Assembly (NCBI RefSeq): GCF_900108945.1
Contig: NZ_FNYE01000007.1
Location: 124,001-188,000, forward strand
Origin: Paraburkholderia diazotrophica
GTDB lineage: Bacteria; Pseudomonadota; Gammaproteobacteria; Burkholderiales; Burkholderiaceae
Direction of reading: 5' to 3'
DNA: 64,000 nt
In this document: positions 59,919 through 64,000 of the stretch, in pieces
Numbering within the stretch: the stretch's first letter is position 1
How the letters are laid out: each line of letters starts with the position of its first letter
Notes under the pieces: generated by a model
What the model saw: the letters and a program-made list of their open reading frames with translations, nothing else
Database searches by the model: none
Told to the model about the DNA's origin: nothing
Translations under genes and position numbers: made by a program

Positions 59919-60701
59919 TTACTGCATCGACCAGCCGTGACTGACGATCACCGACTGTCCCGTCAGTGCCGCCGATTCGAAACCCGCGAGGAACGCAACC
60001 GTATTGGCGACGTCGTCGACTGTCGTGAATTCGCCGTCCACCGTTTCCTTCAGCATGACGTTCTTCACGACTTCGTCTTCGGTGATGCCGAGTTCCTTTG
60101 CCTGTTCGGGAATCTGCTTCTCGACGAGCGGCGTGCGCACGAAACCCGGGCACACGACATTCGCGCGCACGCCACGCGGGCCGCCTTCCTTCGCGATGAC
60201 GCGAGCGAGACCCAGCAGGCCATGCTTGGCCGTCACATAGGCCGACTTCAGCTTCGATGCTTCATGCGAGTGGACCGAGCCCATATAAATGATCGAGCCG
60301 CCGCGCTTGCTGTCGTACATGTGCCGGATGGCTGCTTTGGTGGTCAGGAACGCGCCGTCCAGATGAATAGCGAGCATCTTCTTCCAGTCGGCGAACGCGT
60401 AGTCCTCAATGGGCGCCACGATCTGAATGCCCGCGTTCGACACGAGGACGTCAATACCGCCGAGTTGCTTTACCGCACTGTCGACGCCCGCATTGACGGC
60501 TTCTTCATTCGTCACGTCCATTGCAACGGCGAGTGCCTTGCCGCCCGCAGCGACGATGCTTGCCGCGACTTTCTGCGCGGCCTCGAGATTCAGGTCGGCA
60601 ATGACGACGGAAGCGCCAAGGCTCGCCATTTTGCGCGCGCATTGTTCGCCGATGCCGCTTGCTGCGCCCGTGACGAGCGCGACCTTGTTTTGCAATGACA
60701 T
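59919..60701 (-). CDS. bdhA: 3-Hydroxybutyrate dehydrogenase
   Basis: A 260-residue short-chain dehydrogenase: [20 protein letters not shown] (NAD binding), [21 protein letters not shown] (Ser, Y-x3-K), [20 protein letters not shown] and the C-terminal [14 protein letters not shown]. This is the standard 3-hydroxybutyrate dehydrogenase signature, oxidising D-3-hydroxybutyrate to acetoacetate. CAGGAAA precedes the ATG. It is 21 bp after adc and 9 bp before the patatin gene. It lets the cell use PHB breakdown products. Confidence 0.95.
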   Translation of the reverse strand: MSLQNKVALVTGAASGIGEQCARKMASLGASVVIADLNLEAAQKVAASIVAAGGKALAVAMDVTNEEAVNAGVDSAVKQLGGIDVLVSNAGIQIVAPIEDYAFADWKKMLAIHLDGAFLTTKAAIRHMYDSKRGGSIIYMGSVHSHEASKLKSAYVTAKHGLLGLARVIAKEGGPRGVRANVVCPGFVRTPLVEKQIPEQAKELGITEDEVVKNVMLKETVDGEFTTVDDVANTVAFLAGFESAALTGQSVIVSHGWSMQ

Positions 60702-60722
60702 GTTCTTTTCCTGATGAGTGGT

Positions 60723-61532
60723 TTAGAGGGCGAGTTCCAGTGCATCGTCATTCGACTTCTTCGCGGTCTGCGTAGTGGCTTGCGCGGGCGCGAGATAGTC
60801 GAACGCCACTTCGCCGATATCGAGCGTGAGATTCGCAATCACGTGACGCGCGCCGATTACGCGTTTGACGGGCAGTTCCGCGATAGGCGCAAGCGCATGC
60901 GGATGCAGTTCGAGCGCGGCCGGGCCACTCCATGCACCGAGCACCGTCACGTCGCGCAGATAGAAGCGCACGAGCTCGCAAATGCGCGCGCTGCCATCGA
61001 CATGCGGAATCACTTTGAGCAAATAGTTCGGCGTATCGGCGAGCCGGGCGCGCTCGGCTTCGATGTCGAGCGTCCGGTGCTTGTAGCCCATCGTGCCCGT
61101 CGCGATGCGTTGCGTGCCATAGTTCAGCGTGCCGAGCAGCGTGTCGTTACCGTCGACGCTCAGCTTCGGGCGCGCGAGCTTCTTCGGAAAGCCCCAGATT
61201 TCACGGCCACCGGCAATCGGGCCTTCGTCGTCGAGGTACATCGAGTGCGTGTAGTTCGCAAGACGTCCTTCCATGTCGCGCACGGAAATAACCTGACCGC
61301 TTTCGGTGTAGTCGCCAAAGCCCGACGAATCCGGCATGCGGATGAATTCGTAATGGACCAGCGCGTTTTCCGGCTTGAGAGGTTCGGGCACAACGGCGCG
61401 CAGCGCATCCATTTCCGTTTCATACGAAATGATGAAGTACTCGCGGTTGAGAAAGCGGAATGGCGGGCGAGGGTAGGCGGGATTGTGGACGGGCATCGCA
61501 AAAGCGGATTGCCGGATCGACTTGATGTCCAT
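60723..61532 (-). CDS. adc: Acetoacetate decarboxylase
   Basis: A 269-residue protein with the Schiff-base lysine pair in [20 protein letters not shown], the [24 protein letters not shown] segment (here [19 protein letters not shown]), and [20 protein letters not shown]. The enzyme decarboxylates acetoacetate to acetone and CO2. It is the first gene of the operon with bdhA and patatin. The combination turns hydroxybutyrate to acetoacetate and then acetone, or controls acetoacetate level. No sigma54 element fits at the usual spacing upstream. Confidence 0.95.
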   Translation of the reverse strand: MDIKSIRQSAFAMPVHNPAYPRPPFRFLNREYFIISYETEMDALRAVVPEPLKPENALVHYEFIRMPDSSGFGDYTESGQVISVRDMEGRLANYTHSMYLDDEGPIAGGREIWGFPKKLARPKLSVDGNDTLLGTLNYGTQRIATGTMGYKHRTLDIEAERARLADTPNYLLKVIPHVDGSARICELVRFYLRDVTVLGAWSGPAALELHPHALAPIAELPVKRVIGARHVIANLTLDIGEVAFDYLAPAQATTQTAKKSNDDALELAL

Positions 61533-61920
61533 ACTTTTCCTTTGAGCGATAGGCGTTGTTGGAGCACGGCGAATCTTAGAGCAAAAGCGTTTGCGCCATC
61601 ACGTTAATTTTTCCAATACACCGTTGGTTCAAACGCAACAGTATTCGATGCTTTCAATTCGATTCGTTAAACGACCGATCATTGTGAAATCCGGCATGAC
61701 CTCTTTGTCCAGGCGAAATGAACGCATCCCCACGTGTGCATGAACATATTGAGGTATCCGATCTATTTGAATAGCTTGCTTCGGTGATGCGCAACCGCTC
61801 GTTGTGGACGCATTCGGTTTTCCCGGAATGCAATTGGAACCTGATAAGCGCGTATACGCAGATGACAAAGGCCCGTTGTAAGGTTGCGTCGTCCGTTTGG
61901 CAAAGAGGTTTATTGATTTG
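61533..61920. other. Divergent region between adc and the 42-residue ORF
   Basis: About 390 bp with no supported gene. A TGGCGC and a TTGCT exist near 61565-61600 on the leftward strand, but their spacing (13 between the GG and GC) is wrong for sigma54. AT content is above local average around 61610-61800. This region should hold the adc promoter. Confidence 0.45.
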
Positions 61921-61949
61921 TTGCGCCGCGTCACGTGTGCGGATATACT
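61921..61949 (+). promoter_or_regulatory. Sigma70 promoter for the small ORF
   Basis: TTGCGC (61921-61926), exactly 17 bp, TATACT (61944-61949), the closest match to a sigma70 -10 in the window. Transcription near 61956 gives a 35-nt leader containing TGTTACC twice (spaced 12 bp), which could be a small operator. Confidence 0.62.
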
Positions 61950-61990
61950 AGGGTTGTTACCTAAGGTGTTACCCGTACAAGGAGTCCGCC

Positions 61991-62119
61991 ATGCAACAAG
62001 CAACGACCGCCGCTGCCTCGTCCACGAACTGGCTCTCGCGTCTGCGCGAACTCGCCATCCGCGCTGTCGAACTGCATCTGCAGCATTGCGCCGTGCTGGC
62101 CGAAGCCTATCGCCGTTAA
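61991..62119 (+). CDS. Small protein, 42 residues, with its own promoter
   Basis: An ORF with a strong ribosome site (AAGGAG) 6 bp from the ATG. It starts MQQATTAAASSTNWLSRLRE and continues with an amphipathic helix to QHCAVLAEAYRR, with one cysteine. A sigma70 promoter lies 42 bp upstream and a strong hairpin lies 30 bp after the stop, so it is a complete monocistronic unit. Unknown family. It could be a small regulatory or membrane-associated peptide. Confidence 0.66.
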   Translation: MQQATTAAASSTNWLSRLRELAIRAVELHLQHCAVLAEAYRR

Positions 62120-62149
62120 GCATTTGCCGCTGGGCATTTCGCATAAAAC

Positions 62150-62178
62150 AAGGGGGAGTACGCGCCGTACTCCCCCTT
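62150..62178. terminator. Bidirectional terminator
   Basis: A 13-bp stem AAGGGGGAGTACG / CGTACTCCCCCTT (62150-62162, 62166-62178), loop CGC. On the minus strand it is followed by a T-rich TTGTTTT run and so ends the lysE transcript well; on the plus strand only three T follow, so it is weaker there. Confidence 0.75.
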
Positions 62179-62228
62179 TGCTCATCAGCGTTCTACGGCC
62201 GGCTTGCGCGGCCGTTATGTCCGTGCGG

Positions 62229-62867
62229 TCAGATACCCGCCTTTCTCGCCGCAAGGATCAGCCGCAGTCCGAGTGCCGCGATCGCGCCTGCGGCAATTCG
62301 ATCGATCCACTTCTTTGCGCGCAAATAGACTTCGCGCGGATACCGGCTCGAAAAGCACAGCGCGACGACCGTGTACCAGCCGGCCTCCACTGCAAAGACG
62401 AGCGGCGGCAGCACGAAATAGCACCATACAGGCGGATGCTGCGGCAACAGTGCCGCAAAGATACTGCCGTACCAGATCGCCGTTTTCGGATTGCTGAGCT
62501 GCGTCGTCAAGCCGATCCAGAACGATTTCTTCGCGCTACGGCCGTGCGCCGCGTTAGAGCTATTCATCGCGATAGGCTGAGCCGCACCGCGCCAGATCTT
62601 CGACGCGATATAGATCAGATATAGCCCGCCCGCAATTTTCAGCGCGATATAAAGCCATTCGACGGCAACGAGTAACGTATAGAGCCCGGCGAGCGCGATG
62701 CCGCCAAAGAAAATCCCGCCGACGCCCATGCCGAGCGCAGTCGAGAGTCCGTCGCTGCGAGACAGGCTGATTGAATTTCGCGCGACCAGAACGAAACTCG
62801 GCCCGGGAATCATCGCGCCCAGTAGCAACGCGATGAGAATGACAAATACAGCGGCGGATGCGGACAT
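62229..62867 (-). CDS. LysE-family amino acid exporter
   Basis: A 212-residue membrane protein from the ATG at 62867 (AGGAGAC upstream); the longer frame to 62972 lacks support. Hydrophobic helices begin AAVFVILIALLLGAMIPGPS; the PGPS and following RNSISLSRSDGLSTALGMGV are the RhtB/LysE pattern, and LTTQLSNPKTAIWYGSIFAA is the family's central NPK motif. It exports an amino acid such as threonine, homoserine or lysine. It is divergent from the sirtuin gene over 138 bp. Confidence 0.93.
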   Translation of the reverse strand: MSASAAVFVILIALLLGAMIPGPSFVLVARNSISLSRSDGLSTALGMGVGGIFFGGIALAGLYTLLVAVEWLYIALKIAGGLYLIYIASKIWRGAAQPIAMNSSNAAHGRSAKKSFWIGLTTQLSNPKTAIWYGSIFAALLPQHPPVWCYFVLPPLVFAVEAGWYTVVALCFSSRYPREVYLRAKKWIDRIAAGAIAALGLRLILAARKAGI

Positions 62868-63005
62868 CGACTTGTCTCCTCGATAGGGTGGCCACGCTGC
62901 ATGAACGATGGCCTCGCGAACCATGTATCGGCTCGCGTCGCTATTGTCCAATACGCGAAGCGTGGCATACAAGACGCTTCGTGCGCGAATTGCTAGAGTA
63001 GCGCG

Positions 63006-63827
63006 ATGGACGAAAACGAACGTATCAGGCGCGCCGTGTCGTGGCTACGCGAGGCCGATGGCATGCTCGTGACCGCAGGCGCCGGCATGGGTGTCGATTC
63101 AGGCTTGCCCGATTATCGCGGCGCCGACGGATTCTGGCGCGCCTATCCCGCATTGAAACAGCAACGCCTCACCTTTCGGGACATGGCGAATCCGCGTGTG
63201 ATGGCGTTGCATCCGCGGCTTTGCTGGGGCTTTTATGGGCATCGTCTCGACCTGTACCGGCGCACGATTCCACATGAGGGCTTCGCCATGCTGCGCCGCT
63301 GGGCCGATTCGATGCCGCGCGGACTATGGGCATTCACGAGTAACGTCGACGGACAGTTTCAGAAGGCGGACTTCGACGACGCGACGATAGCCGAATGCCA
63401 CGGTTCGATTCACGTTCTGCAATGCTCGGAAGTCTGCAACGACCGGCTATGGTCCGCCCATGACGTGCGTCCCATCGTCGACGAGGCGAGCTGTGAATTG
63501 ACGAGCGATCTGCCGCGCTGCCCGGCATGCGGTGCAGTGGCGCGGCCCAATATCCTGATGTTCGGCGATTACGACTGGATCGCGCTGCGCACCGAGCAGC
63601 AGGAGGCGCGCTTGCACGCGTGGCTGTCGACGGTCGAGCGGCTCGTCGTGATCGAAATCGGCGCGGGCAAGGCCATACCGACCGTGCGTCTGTTCAGCGA
63701 GCAGAACGGGCCGCGCGTCATTCGCATCAATCCGCGCGATTTCGGCATTGCGTCGCATCTGGGCATTGGGCTTGCCAGAGGCGGAGTCGACGGCTTGAGG
63801 CTGCTCGATCGCGCGATGAATGCGTAG
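63006..63827 (+). CDS. SIR2-family NAD-dependent deacylase
   Basis: A 273-residue sirtuin. NAD-binding GAGMGVDSGLPDYRGADGF (family consensus GAGxSxxSGIPDFR), TSNVDGQFQKADF (TQNxD-type), active-site His in ECHGS, and zinc ligands in CSEVC and CPACG. The substitution of S by G at the fourth glycine-loop position (GAGMGV) is a modest departure. Two-Cys pairs are retained, so zinc binding is expected. It removes acyl groups from lysine or ADP-ribosylates; no partner acyltransferase gene is adjacent. The ribosome site is weak. Confidence 0.94.
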   Translation: MDENERIRRAVSWLREADGMLVTAGAGMGVDSGLPDYRGADGFWRAYPALKQQRLTFRDMANPRVMALHPRLCWGFYGHRLDLYRRTIPHEGFAMLRRWADSMPRGLWAFTSNVDGQFQKADFDDATIAECHGSIHVLQCSEVCNDRLWSAHDVRPIVDEASCELTSDLPRCPACGAVARPNILMFGDYDWIALRTEQQEARLHAWLSTVERLVVIEIGAGKAIPTVRLFSEQNGPRVIRINPRDFGIASHLGIGLARGGVDGLRLLDRAMNA

Positions 63828-63868
63828 CGGGCGACACCGCGCTGGCAGTGCCGCCGACCACGCAGCCA

Positions 63869-64000
63869 TCAACTGCATTCATCCTTAAGCGGAATCAGGC
63901 TGAGCGGCCCATGCGGGCTCGCGCTGGCTGAAGCGTCGCGCGGCAACACGCGTCTGCTGTCTTCGCACGATGGAACGCGCCGCGCGAGCGAGCGCCAGAT
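63869..64000 (-). CDS. Possible partial gene at the right edge
   Basis: A frame on the reverse strand stays open from the window edge (64000) to a stop at 63869. The 43 residues begin IWRSLARRVPSCEDSRRVLP and end PLSLIPLKDECS. Base composition looks coding. It is unidentified and may be the last part of a gene that begins beyond the window. It converges with the sirtuin gene across 41 bp. Confidence 0.35.
   Translation of the reverse strand: MWRSLARRVPSCEDSRRVLPRDASASASPHGPLSLIPLKDECS

Noticed and set aside
61565..61600. Possible sigma54 promoter for adc (TGGCGC ... TTGCT)
   Set aside because: Thirteen bases lie between GG and GC; sigma54 promoters require ten.
1..64000. tRNA genes, CRISPR arrays, insertion sequences, prophage
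   Set aside because: No cloverleaf-like 70-90 bp structure, no regular 25-40 bp repeats with spacers, and no transposase or phage structural gene was recognised by reading.

Overview
The window is GC-rich beta-proteobacterial chromosome, most likely Paraburkholderia or a close relative within Burkholderiaceae. The evidence is the very high GC at third codon positions and several families common in that group (DUF4148, DUF3563, a Ysc84-type lipoprotein, DUF2934, DUF3597), all seen as protein patterns and not by database search. I see no tRNA, rRNA, insertion sequence, prophage module or CRISPR array. The window reads as ordinary but accessory-rich chromosome, with many small stress-type genes between housekeeping ones.

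0-10.6 kb: a small exported protein, DNA polymerase IV (dinB), an orphan phosphate-binding protein (pstS) with a Pho-box-like promoter and a duplicated leader, a fucosyltransferase-like protein, a membrane J-domain protein, a TerB-like protein, and a QseC/QseB-type two-component pair whose genes are separated by a strong terminator. 10.6-18.1 kb: MFS transporter, LysR regulator, FmdB zinc ribbon, a lone SLATT-type membrane protein, a PTS IIA-like protein, a Ysc84 lipoprotein, then a heat-shock locus: two Hsp20 genes and an unknown 127-residue protein fired in opposite directions from two sigma32-like promoters about 40 bp apart. 18.1-25 kb: a four-CBS/PAS/GGDEF/EAL c-di-GMP protein, a SnoaL-like protein, and a translationally coupled trio (alpha/beta hydrolase, unknown, alpha/beta hydrolase).

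25-44 kb: a stress and respiration region. It holds DUF1328, DUF2795, a Cys-rich copper-storage-like protein, a Na+/H+ antiporter, an SDR, two divergent paralogous glycosyltransferases, a HAD phosphatase fused to a P-loop ATPase, a complete caa3-type oxidase operon (ctaC, fused ctaD-ctaE, small membrane protein, ctaG, triheme cytochrome c), CinA, CBS, CsbD, DUF72, DUF2934 and UspA. 44-49.4 kb: a coupled operon of DUF2760 and two divergent Hsp70 homologues. 49.4-54.9 kb: DUF3597, exonuclease III with a repetitive Lys/Ser/Ala tail, a luciferase-like oxidoreductase, a small exported protein, a superinfection-immunity-type membrane protein and a NUDIX hydrolase. 54.9-56.9 kb: a hipBA toxin-antitoxin module with three operators at exact 27-bp spacing. 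57-64 kb: a phosphoesterase lipoprotein, an acetoacetate decarboxylase / 3-hydroxybutyrate dehydrogenase / patatin operon, a 42-residue small ORF with its own promoter and terminator, a LysE exporter and a sirtuin.

Functional themes are envelope and redox stress (heat-shock genes, chaperones, USP, CBS, CsbD, copper-binding protein), aerobic respiration through an alternative oxidase, ketone-body/PHB intermediate metabolism, and regulation by c-di-GMP, a two-component system, phosphate starvation and a toxin-antitoxin kinase. No single large novel system stands out. The most interesting loci are the divergent heat-shock unit with a possible RNA thermometer, the Hsp70-Hsp70-DUF2760 operon, the HAD-ATPase fusion beside two glycosyltransferases, the coupled hydrolase trio, and the periodic operator arrays upstream of hipBA and pstS.
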